Source of the DNA: Oscillospiraceae bacterium
GTDB taxonomy: Bacteria > Bacillota_A > Clostridia > Oscillospirales > Oscillospiraceae
Assembly (NCBI GenBank): GCA_017537045.1
Contig: JAFYLN010000072.1
Location: 1 to 16,197 of the forward strand
Direction: 5' to 3'
Length of the DNA: 16,197 nt
In this document: positions 1 through 6,115 of the stretch, one piece after another
Layout: each line of letters begins with the position of its first letter
Position numbering within the stretch: the first letter of the stretch is position 1
Made by a program: the position numbers and the translations under genes
Notes under the pieces: generated by a model
What the model was told of the DNA's origin: nothing
The model's database searches: none
Seen by the model: only the letters and a program-made list of their open reading frames with translations

Positions 1-34
1 CTGCTTCTATGCATCGATAAGCAGTGCAGAAACA

Positions 35-141
35 AACATTGTACCGGGAGATTCCCACGTCGGCCTTTCAGGCCTCCTCGGAATGACAGTGGTTTTCGAT
101 ACACAGGCGCAACCATCCAACAGCACGATAAACATCAATTT
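35..141. repeat. Partial or divergent copy of the intergenic repeat family
   Basis: The right end (115-141, ending ATAAACATCAATTT) matches the right ends of the two full repeat copies at 5881-6061 and 9626-9805, which share ATCCA, a variable stretch and then CATCAATTT. The word AACATTGTACCG at 35-46 also occurs inside the copy at 9731-9742. Between them the GC-rich terminal hairpin of the other copies is replaced by a different imperfect hairpin around GGCCTTTCAGGCC, flanked by TTCCCACGTC and CTCGGAATGAC. I read this as a rearranged or distinct subtype of the same family. Nothing in 1-197 looks coding. Confidence 0.5.
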
Positions 142-153
142 ACCGATATGATG

Positions 154-180
154 AAAAAGCCGCCGCGGATCGCGGCGGCT
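154..180 (-). terminator. Rho-independent terminator of ackA
   Basis: Read on the minus strand this is a perfect 10-bp GC-rich stem (AGCCGCCGCG / CGCGGCGGCT) with a 3-nt loop, followed by a run of five T. It begins 17 nt past the ackA stop codon, the position expected for an intrinsic terminator. Confidence 0.9.
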
Positions 181-197
181 CTCGCTTGACCGAAAGA

Positions 198-1385
198 TTA
201 CTTTGCAGCGTTGACCAGCTCGGCGGTATCCTGAGCGATCATCAGCTCTTCGTTGGTGGGCACGATCCATACCTCGACCTTGGAGTCAGCAGCGGAGATC
301 TTGTGCTCGCCGCGCTGTGCATTCAGTTCGGGATCCAGCTTGACACCCAGGAAGCCCAGATACTCACAGACAGCAGCACGGATGTTCTTGTCGTTCTCGC
401 CGACACCTGCGGTGAAGGTCAGCACATCCAGACCGTTCAGGGCAGCAGCGTAAGCGCCAACATACTTGGCAACTTCGTATGCAAACTTCTCACGGGCCAG
501 TGCGCAGTCCTCGTTGCCGTTCTTTGCGCCGTCTTCCAGATCACGGAAGTCGGAGGAAACGCCGGACATAGCCAGCATGCCGGACTTCTTGTTGAGCATG
601 TTCAGGCACTCGTCAACACTCATGCCGTACTTGTTGCAGATGAACTGCACGACTGCTGCGTCAATATCGCCGGAACGGGTACCCATGGGAACGCCTGCCA
701 GAGGAGTCAGACCCATGGTGGTGTCCTGGCACTTGCCGTTGAGCACCGCGGACATAGAGGAACCGTTGCCCAGGTGGCAGTTGACCATCTTGAACTCCTT
801 CTTGCCGACCAGCTCAGCGGTACGCTTTGCAACGTACTTGTGGGAAGTGCCGTGGAAGCCGTAGCGACGGATGGAGTCGTTCTTGTAATACTCGGTGGGG
901 ATGGCGTAGCGGTAAGCCTTTGCGGGCATGGTCATGTGGAAAGCGGTATCGAACACAGCAACCTGAGGAGTGGTGGGCATAACAGCCTGGCAGGCACGAA
1001 TGCCCATCAGGTTAGCGGGGTTATGCAGGGGACCCAGGGGGATGCACTTCTCGATGGCTGCGATGACTTCGTCATTGATGATGCAGGAATCGAAGAACTC
1101 CATGCCGCCATGCAGCACGCGGTGACCGACTGCATCGATCTCAGCAACAGACTTGATGACACCATCGGTAGCATCCTGCAGGATCTCCAGGGTAGCTGCG
1201 ATTGCTTCAGAGTGGGTGGGCATGGGGATGTCCTTGACAACCTTGTTGCCATTTGCATTATGGTTCAGGCGGCCGTCGATGCCGATACGCTCGCACAGAC
1301 CCTTGGCGGAAACAACACCGGTTTCGGGATCCATCAGCTGGTACTTCAGGGAAGAAGAGCCGGCATTGATGATGAGAATGTTCAT
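198..1385 (-). CDS. ackA: Acetate kinase
   Basis: AckA interconverts acetate + ATP and acetyl phosphate + ADP in the cytoplasm, the ATP-yielding last step of acetate fermentation. The 395-residue length is normal for the family. The N-terminal signature INAGSSSLKY (residues 6-15), GHRVLHGG (87-94), VFDTAFH (144-150), GFHGTSH (176-182), HLGNGSS (204-210) and GTRSGD (235-240) are all present. Residues equivalent to the active-site Asn7, Arg89, Asp146, His178 and Arg237 can be seen, and a C-terminal TNEEL supplies the metal/phosphate-binding Glu. The start is fixed by AGGAGG at 1393-1398, 7 nt upstream. The usual partner pta is not in the window. The gene is divergent from tmcAL, whose product also consumes acetate and ATP. 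Confidence 0.97.
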   Translation of the reverse strand: MNILIINAGSSSLKYQLMDPETGVVSAKGLCERIGIDGRLNHNANGNKVVKDIPMPTHSEAIAATLEILQDATDGVIKSVAEIDAVGHRVLHGGMEFFDSCIINDEVIAAIEKCIPLGPLHNPANLMGIRACQAVMPTTPQVAVFDTAFHMTMPAKAYRYAIPTEYYKNDSIRRYGFHGTSHKYVAKRTAELVGKKEFKMVNCHLGNGSSMSAVLNGKCQDTTMGLTPLAGVPMGTRSGDIDAAVVQFICNKYGMSVDECLNMLNKKSGMLAMSGVSSDFRDLEDGAKNGNEDCALAREKFAYEVAKYVGAYAAALNGLDVLTFTAGVGENDKNIRAAVCEYLGFLGVKLDPELNAQRGEHKISAADSKVEVWIVPTNEELMIAQDTAELVNAAK

Positions 1386-1453
1386 TGGAATCTCCTCCTA
1401 AAAAAATATTTCATTTTATTTGCTCTTGTGATATGATAGCCATAGCTGATGAT

Positions 1454-1482
1454 ATTATATTTCATTTTTCCCAATTTCTCAA
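1454..1482 (-). promoter_or_regulatory. Promoter of ackA
   Basis: On the minus strand TTGAGA (1477-1482) and TATAAT (1454-1459) are separated by exactly 17 bp, a near-consensus sigma-A promoter. Transcription would begin near 1447, leaving a leader of about 60 nt before the ackA start. I could not find an equally clear promoter for tmcAL in the same intergenic region. Confidence 0.75.
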
Positions 1483-1505
1483 GTCCTGAATGGAAAATTT
1501 TTGTG

Positions 1506-1514
1506 AAAGGAGGG
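1506..1514 (+). promoter_or_regulatory. Ribosome binding site that sets a TTG start for tmcAL
   Basis: AAAGGAGGG lies 6-7 nt before TTG at 1521. The upstream in-frame ATG at 1449 has no such site and would add 24 residues that do not belong to the family, which begins with K-T/V-G-I-I-x-E-Y-N-P. Confidence 0.85.
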
Positions 1515-1520
1515 AGTTTT

Positions 1521-2675
1521 TTGAAAACCGTTGGCATTATTTGTGAATATAATCCCCTGCATAAGGGACATGTGAAGCAATTTGAGGCCATCCGGCAAAT
1601 GTTTGGTGAAGATACTGCCATTGTCTGCCTTATGAGCGGCAACTTTGTACAGCGCGGCGCACCTGCGACCATTGACAAGTCGGTTCGTGCACAGGCTGCT
1701 GTCTGCTGCGGTGCGGATCTGGTTCTGGAACTGCCTGTAACCTATGCGCTTTCTTCGGCTGAAGGCTTTGCCGCAGGTGGTGTGCGGATTTTAGGTAATT
1801 TCTGCGATTATCTATGCTTCGGCGCAGAGGAGGCTGACGAAACCGCCTTGCTGCAAACGGCTATGGCGCTGCTGTCTGACGGTTTTTCACCTGTGCTCCG
1901 CCGCCATCTGGAAAGCGGAAAATCCTTCCCCGCTGCCCGTCAGGCCGCGCTGGCAGAGCTGGGGCTGAACGCAGCATTGCTTGAAACCCCCAACAACATT
2001 CTGGCCGTGGAATACTGCAAGGCCATTCTTTCACAGGGGTGTGCCATGAGGCCACTGCCCATCCACCGGGGCGGAAGCTACCATGACGAGCTGCCCGATG
2101 TGGAGAATCCCTCTGCCACAGCCGTGCGCAGATTGATGCTGCAATCAGGGGATTTTAAGTCCCTTGTGCCCGAAAACGCATGGAGCATTTTCGCCGGTGC
2201 GCCGCTTCATACACTGGAAGCCGGCGAGCGGGCTGTGCTCGCAAAACTTCGCACCATGACAGATGACGCATTTGAAGCCCTTCCCTATGGAAGTGAAGGC
2301 CTGTGGCGCAAATTCATGCACGCCTGCCGCAGTGAAGCAACTCTGGTGTCAATCATCCACGCCACCAAATCCAAGCGCTACACCCGCACCCGGATCGACC
2401 GGATGATCCTGTGCGCTTTCCTCGGCATCAGCCTGCAGGATATGCTCTCTCCTGTTCCCTATACGCGTGTTCTGGCCTTCAATGACCGCGGACGCAGCGT
2501 ACTGAAAGCAGCCCGGCAAACCGGCACGTTCCTCAATGCCGGTGAGATCGAACTGTCTTCTTATGGCGCAAAGGAGCGGCAGACTGGTGACCTTTTCGGG
2601 CTGTTCTGTGTCGACTATCCGGAGCCACCGGGTGCCGAAGCCAGCCGCAGGATTTACTACCAAAAGGGATTCTGA
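1521..2675 (+). CDS. tmcAL: tRNA(Met) cytidine acetate ligase TmcAL (YlbM family)
   Basis: This family makes N4-acetylcytidine at the wobble position (C34) of elongator tRNA-Met from acetate and ATP through an acetyl-adenylate. From the TTG start the protein is 384 residues. GIICEYNPLHKGH at residues 5-17 carries the HxGH nucleotidylyltransferase motif (H14-K-G-H17). MSGNFVQRG at 38-46, a conserved segment around ELPVTYALSSAEGFA (70-84) and a later ATKSKRYTRTRIDR match the family throughout. The C-terminal end (IYYQKGF) sits where family members close with a short beta strand. The gene ends against a bidirectional terminator. Its divergent neighbour ackA works on the same substrate, acetate. 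Confidence in the family is high; the biochemical role follows from family knowledge. Confidence 0.93.
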   Translation: MKTVGIICEYNPLHKGHVKQFEAIRQMFGEDTAIVCLMSGNFVQRGAPATIDKSVRAQAAVCCGADLVLELPVTYALSSAEGFAAGGVRILGNFCDYLCFGAEEADETALLQTAMALLSDGFSPVLRRHLESGKSFPAARQAALAELGLNAALLETPNNILAVEYCKAILSQGCAMRPLPIHRGGSYHDELPDVENPSATAVRRLMLQSGDFKSLVPENAWSIFAGAPLHTLEAGERAVLAKLRTMTDDAFEALPYGSEGLWRKFMHACRSEATLVSIIHATKSKRYTRTRIDRMILCAFLGISLQDMLSPVPYTRVLAFNDRGRSVLKAARQTGTFLNAGEIELSSYGAKERQTGDLFGLFCVDYPEPPGAEASRRIYYQKGF

Positions 2676-2690
2676 CCTAAATCGCAATAG

Positions 2691-2718
2691 AAAAGAGCGT
2701 CCAGGCGGACGCTCTTTT
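2691..2718. terminator. Bidirectional terminator between tmcAL and the lipoprotein gene
   Basis: A perfect 12-bp stem AAAAGAGCGTCC / GGACGCTCTTTT encloses the 4-nt loop AGGC. A and T tracts on its two sides make it work on both strands. It lies between two convergent stop codons, 15 nt past tmcAL and 8 nt past the lipoprotein gene. Confidence 0.92.
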
Positions 2719-2726
2719 CTGTTTTA

Positions 2727-4061
2727 TCAGGGAATCAGCTGGTATTCTTCTACGAACGAAAGCACATCTGCCAGAGAATCCTCCATGGAGCTGCCGGTCT
2801 TATCCACGGTCTTGACCAGAATATAATTGGTCTCGGCGCCGATCTGATCCCACGCGTAATAAATCCGGGAACCGTCGTTACACTTGACCCACAGGGCTCC
2901 ATAGGAATTTCCGTCCAGTTCCAAAGTGGTATTGCCGTGGGAACCATAGTTTCCTGCTTCCATCTGCCCCAAAATATCGCCCCGTTCGATCCTGGATACA
3001 AAGCCATAACCACCGGCGATGCCCGTCCACATATTATAGGTGACGCTCTTGCTGCCGTCATCCTTTTCCAGCGTCAGGTTATCATATCCCATCTCCGTCG
3101 CTGTCCAACCCTCGGGGCAGGTAATCTTCACTGCACTGCCGGATTCCTGAATGATATACGTACCGTCGCCCTGATCGGGGTTGAAGCTCACCTGATCCGC
3201 CTTCAGCTTGCCCTCAGCAGGAACTGCGGGTATCTCTGCCGGGCCATAGCCCATCTGGGAGTAGACAGCTTTAAAGGTGGGAATGTCAATTTCCATGCCC
3301 GCAGCCGCACCGCCGAGCATACTGCCGATCATGCCAGTCATCATTTCACCCATGCCCTGAATGTCCATTTCCATTTTGACAGGGAGATAGGTTGCAACAT
3401 CGATATAGTAGGTGGTCGGAACGGTCAGCGCGCTGAAATCAAAGTCCATGCCGGTTTCTGACAGGAGGCTGTACAGACTGTCCATAGAGCTCAGCGCATC
3501 CTGCATCTGCGTACCCTTGAGGTCGATGCTCAGAACATAAACCTCCTGACCGTCCAGCAGTTGGGTGGATTCAGCCAGCTGCAGTTCCTCTGCGGCTGCC
3601 TGTGTCAGGTAGTTGTAGTCCTGGCTCTCCTGCATCAACTGTTCCAGATTCAGGTCCATCACGAGCTTTTCCCAGCTGCTTGTACCGTCTACGTTCATAT
3701 AGCTGACGATTGCGCCATCCTGCTCCATCATGTACTGGCGGGTGGTTTCCGTGGTCTGCTCTCCCAGCATGTCCATGGTCATGGTCAACTCGGAGTAGCC
3801 GGCATAGGGTTCCAGAGAAACCATATTCACGGAGGTCATATCCATGTTCATCTCCATGGTGACACCCTCAGCGGCAACGGTGATGCCCATTTCCATATCC
3901 ACAGTGCTGCTGGTCATAGGATTTGCCGCAGTCGCGGTAAGCATCTCCTGAACCAGACGTTCAGCGGTCATAGGCGGCTCCGTTGGCGGTTCGGTAGGTT
4001 CCGGTGTTGCGCAGGCGCTCAACAGCAGACACAGAAGCAGTACCATCGCAAATCTTCTCAT
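2727..4061 (-). CDS. Methionine-rich lipoprotein of unknown function
   Basis: The 444-residue product begins with a typical lipoprotein signal: MRR, a hydrophobic core, and the lipobox LSAC with the lipidated Cys at residue 17. A Pro/Glu/Thr-rich linker (TPEPTEPPTEPP) follows, so it should be anchored on the outer face of the membrane. The first two thirds are predicted to be beta-rich and unusually rich in Met, with alternating Met-acidic words such as MEMNMDM and MEMDIQGMGEMMTG. The phrase YYIDVATYLPVKMEMD resembles LolA/LppX-like or DUF6612-type lipoproteins; this is a recollection and was not searched. The C-terminal third (from about residue 290) looks like a separate domain. The ribosome binding site is weak (AAGGAAT just before the ATG). 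The gene stands alone. Substrate and role are unknown. Confidence 0.85.
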   Translation of the reverse strand: MRRFAMVLLLCLLLSACATPEPTEPPTEPPMTAERLVQEMLTATAANPMTSSTVDMEMGITVAAEGVTMEMNMDMTSVNMVSLEPYAGYSELTMTMDMLGEQTTETTRQYMMEQDGAIVSYMNVDGTSSWEKLVMDLNLEQLMQESQDYNYLTQAAAEELQLAESTQLLDGQEVYVLSIDLKGTQMQDALSSMDSLYSLLSETGMDFDFSALTVPTTYYIDVATYLPVKMEMDIQGMGEMMTGMIGSMLGGAAAGMEIDIPTFKAVYSQMGYGPAEIPAVPAEGKLKADQVSFNPDQGDGTYIIQESGSAVKITCPEGWTATEMGYDNLTLEKDDGSKSVTYNMWTGIAGGYGFVSRIERGDILGQMEAGNYGSHGNTTLELDGNSYGALWVKCNDGSRIYYAWDQIGAETNYILVKTVDKTGSSMEDSLADVLSFVEEYQLIP

Positions 4062-4264
4062 AATTCCTTACATCCTTTCATTTTCAGTTTTGTTTTATGA
4101 TAACATCTGGGAGGACCGAAATTGAGAATAATCTATGAATAATCAGCACATGCTTGCTATCGATCCCCCGCAGGTGAATTTATTATAATACATTTTTCAA
4201 AATTACGCAAGCGCGTATACGCTGCTGCGGATATTTTTTTACTATTTATTTGAGGTGAGCGCAA

Positions 4265-4507
4265 ATGAGTGTAAAAGACGCAGTAGTAAGCCGTTTTCAA
4301 CAGTTATGCAGCCAGCGGGGAATCCGCATCAACGAGCTGGCCAGTCTGTCCGGTGTGACCCCCTCCACCGCCTACAGCATGATGGATGTCAACCGAAGAG
4401 ATGTTTCCATTGTGACCATCAAGAAATTCTGCGATGGGCTGGATGTGTCTCTAGGGGAATTCTTCAGTTCTCCGGTTTTCGATGCGCTGGAACAGGAAAT
4501 TAAATGA
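4265..4507 (+). CDS. Small XRE-family HTH regulator
   Basis: This 80-residue protein is essentially one lambda-repressor-like helix-turn-helix domain. RINELASLSGVTPSTAYSMM (residues 21-40) gives the scaffold helix and the recognition helix, followed by VSIVTIKKFCDGLDVSLGEFF, the usual fourth and fifth helices. There is no additional sensor domain, so it should act as a small DNA-binding repressor or as a subunit responding to a partner. A GAGGTGA ribosome binding site (4252-4258) precedes the ATG. The gene is monocistronic and converges on the downstream anti-sigma gene. Its stop codon is inside the terminator stem. The target operon cannot be told from the sequence. Confidence 0.88.
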   Translation: MSVKDAVVSRFQQLCSQRGIRINELASLSGVTPSTAYSMMDVNRRDVSIVTIKKFCDGLDVSLGEFFSSPVFDALEQEIK

Positions 4508-4530
4508 GCGGCTTCGGATTGAAGCCGCTC
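4506..4530. terminator. Bidirectional terminator hairpin between XRE and anti-sigma genes
   Basis: A perfect 10-bp stem GAGCGGCTTC / GAAGCCGCTC with loop GGATT overlaps the XRE stop codon (TGA 4505-4507). A short T-rich stretch follows on the plus strand and an ATTTAATTT stretch on the minus strand. The identical 25 bases recur at 6074-6098. Confidence 0.75.
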
Positions 4531-4537
4531 TTTGCAT

Positions 4538-5257
4538 TTATCCGTCAATTACTTCTGTCATGGGGATACCGTCATCATGATCTCCCACATAGTCACTTTC
4601 TGTGATTGGGAATGTCACCCGCCAGGGACCCTCTGCCACAATCTGTTCGCAGTATTTGCCGTCTTCACTTTCACCGGGCACATACAGATAATCAACCTGA
4701 ACTGTGATTTTTCCGCTGTAAAGTTCCTTTGCCGTCAGATAGCGGCCTTTCTGGTCGGACCAAAAGCTGTTGTTTTCTTCGATCACCATGATCACCTTGC
4801 CGGAGGCTTCGTCATAACTGAAATGTCCGATACCGTTGCCCCAGCTGCCACTTAGAAAAGGATTCTTTCCAAGCAGCCGATCACCGCCTGTGAGGATTCG
4901 GCCGTCGATCCGTTCTTCTTCCAGATCCTCAAAGCTGATGCAAACCTCCGCTGTGGTGCCGTGGATGGAAGCAGAAACCACCTCCATGAGGATGCCATCG
5001 ACGATGCAGCTTTCCTGAACGGGTGTAAAGCGGGCGGCCATTTCCGGGGAAACATGGAACATCAGCTCATTGATGGCAGGCACATAGGCCGCCATAGCGG
5101 GAAACGCCATCAGAACCGCAATCAACACAGCTGCGATTGCTACGGCAGGACGGAACCGTTTTGCCAGCCGGGGCACCGTTTTTTGCATAACGCGCTTTTG
5201 AAGTGCTGCATCGGGACTGATCTTTTCATTCATTCGGTTATATTCTGTTTTCAGCAT
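4538..5257 (-). CDS. Membrane-anchored anti-sigma factor-like protein (DUF4179-like)
   Basis: The 239-residue protein has a short cytoplasmic N terminus of about 35 residues rich in Lys/Arg, a single transmembrane segment (about 37-57, AVAIAAVLIAVLMAFPAMAA) and a long extracytoplasmic domain. The segment after the membrane (YVPAINELMFHVSPE) resembles the DUF4179 family often found with ECF sigma factors; this was not searched. Its start overlaps the end of the sigma gene by 20 nt with its own AGGAG site, so the two are translationally coupled. By analogy it would hold the sigma factor at the membrane and release it on an envelope signal. No zinc-binding HxxxCxxC anti-sigma motif is visible, so the binding mode must differ from the ZAS class. 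Confidence 0.78.
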   Translation of the reverse strand: MLKTEYNRMNEKISPDAALQKRVMQKTVPRLAKRFRPAVAIAAVLIAVLMAFPAMAAYVPAINELMFHVSPEMAARFTPVQESCIVDGILMEVVSASIHGTTAEVCISFEDLEEERIDGRILTGGDRLLGKNPFLSGSWGNGIGHFSYDEASGKVIMVIEENNSFWSDQKGRYLTAKELYSGKITVQVDYLYVPGESEDGKYCEQIVAEGPWRVTFPITESDYVGDHDDGIPMTEVIDG

Positions 5258-5738
5258 ATTCTTCTCCTTTCACGATTTCTGCCAGTTTGCGTCTTGCCCG
5301 GGTCAGTTGGGTTCGGACGGTGGATTCCTTACGCTTCAGCAGCGCCGCGATCTCCCGCACTGACAATTCCTCATAATAGAATAAATGCAGTACAATCCGA
5401 TCCTTCGGGTTCATTTGGCGCAAAGCATCGTCCAGTTTCTGCTCCTGCGGCTCAAAAACTGCTGCGCATTCCTCCAGCGGTGCCGTATGGCGAAACCAAG
5501 CTGATGCAAGCAAGCTTCTGGCCCGGTTTACCGTTACCCGCAGCAGCCACGCCCGGCGGTGTTCCTCCGATTCGAATCGGGGCCGTTTCTGATAGTATCG
5601 CAGAAACACCTCCTGATAAATATCATCCGCATCTGCATTTGACCGTGTGTGCGAATAGGCAAGACGGTATACCATTTTTCCGTACATATTCATAACCTGC
5701 TCCAATTCTGCCGGCGTACATTGGATGCATGTTTCCAT
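5238..5738 (-). CDS. ECF-type RNA polymerase sigma factor (sigma-70 family)
   Basis: This 166-residue protein has the two-domain plan of extracytoplasmic-function sigma factors. Region 2 contains YRLAYSHTRSNADADDIYQE and VFLRYYQKRP, which bind core polymerase and the -10 element. Region 4 contains LSVREIAALLKRKESTVRTQ, the helix-turn-helix that reads the -35 element, followed by LTRARRKL. I chose ATG at 5738 over the in-frame GTG at 5756 because AGGAGG (5746-5751) lies 7 nt before the ATG and the GTG lies upstream of that site. It forms an operon with the membrane anti-sigma-like gene that overlaps its 3' end. ECF operons are normally autoregulated, but I could not define its promoter. Confidence 0.92.
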   Translation of the reverse strand: METCIQCTPAELEQVMNMYGKMVYRLAYSHTRSNADADDIYQEVFLRYYQKRPRFESEEHRRAWLLRVTVNRARSLLASAWFRHTAPLEECAAVFEPQEQKLDDALRQMNPKDRIVLHLFYYEELSVREIAALLKRKESTVRTQLTRARRKLAEIVKGEEYAENRI

Positions 5739-5745
5739 CACCTCG

Positions 5746-5751
5746 CCTCCT
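5746..5751 (-). promoter_or_regulatory. Ribosome binding site choosing the ATG start of the ECF sigma gene
   Basis: A perfect AGGAGG on the minus strand stands 7 nt before ATG at 5738. It rules out the longer GTG-initiated reading, in which this site would be inside the coding region. Confidence 0.85.
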
Positions 5752-5880
5752 TTCACCTTTTATACAAAATAAACCCTGGAAAAGCTACAATGGTAAGAAG
5801 TTAATTTTAGTTTGGTGGGCAGTGCCCGGTGTACTGCTGTTCGATACTTCCCTAACCCGCCCGGTAACGTTACTGGCGTG

Positions 5881-6061
5881 CAAATTTCAGTTTGTCGCGC
5901 TGTTTCAATAATGAATGTAGGGGCGGCGACCCGCCGCCCGTGCGGTAGAATTTAACGTATTCGCATTGTTTTTCGGCGAATTCGCAACATTTCTCTGCGC
6001 GGGCGACCAATGGTCGCCCCTACGTTATCCACCCTACAGGGTACGATAAGCATCAATTTGA
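5881..6061. repeat. Full-length palindromic intergenic repeat, copy A
   Basis: About 180 bp, homologous along its whole length to 9626-9805. The core (5917-6023) is bounded by an inverted repeat GTAGGGGCG / CGCCCCTAC. Each end folds into its own hairpin: GGGCGGCG-ACC-CGCCGCCC (5921-5939) and GGGCGACC-AAT-GGTCGCCC (6001-6019). Shared flanks outside the core are CAAATTTCAGTTTGTCGC on the left and GTTATCCAC then CATCAATTTGA on the right. It encodes nothing. It resembles a MITE or a mobile palindromic element that needs a transposase elsewhere, but no target duplication is obvious. Confidence 0.82.
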
Positions 6062-6073
6062 CCATCAAAAATT

Positions 6074-6098
6074 GAGCGGCTTCGGATTGAAGCCGCTC
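6074..6098 (-). terminator. Terminator hairpin downstream of nrdD
   Basis: The perfect 10-bp stem GAGCGGCTTC / GAAGCCGCTC is followed on the minus strand by AATTTTTG. It lies 17 nt beyond the nrdD stop codon. The whole 25-base hairpin is identical to the one at 4506-4530. Confidence 0.75.
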
Positions 6099-6115
6099 TC
6101 GGTTTTTATTTCACA

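Larger units (their letters stand above)
5739..6115. other. Gene-free intergenic region between ECF operon and nrdD
   Basis: About 375 bases without a credible gene. From the left it holds the ribosome binding site of the sigma gene, an uncharacterised stretch (5757-5880) that must contain the sigma promoter although no clear -35/-10 pair stands out, the full-length intergenic repeat (5881-6061), and the nrdD terminator hairpin (6074-6098). Confidence 0.7.

Noticed and set aside
186..1436. Long plus-strand open frame (416 codons) opposite ackA
   Set aside because: It is the antisense shadow of a high-GC coding gene: it covers ackA exactly, has low-complexity His/Val/Gly-rich content, lacks a ribosome binding site, and runs through the ackA control region.
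4184..4189. TATAAT hexamer upstream of the XRE gene as a promoter
   Set aside because: No -35-like hexamer lies at 16-18 bp (TTGCTA at 4154 is 24 bp away), so I did not call a promoter, although the XRE promoter may well be nearby.
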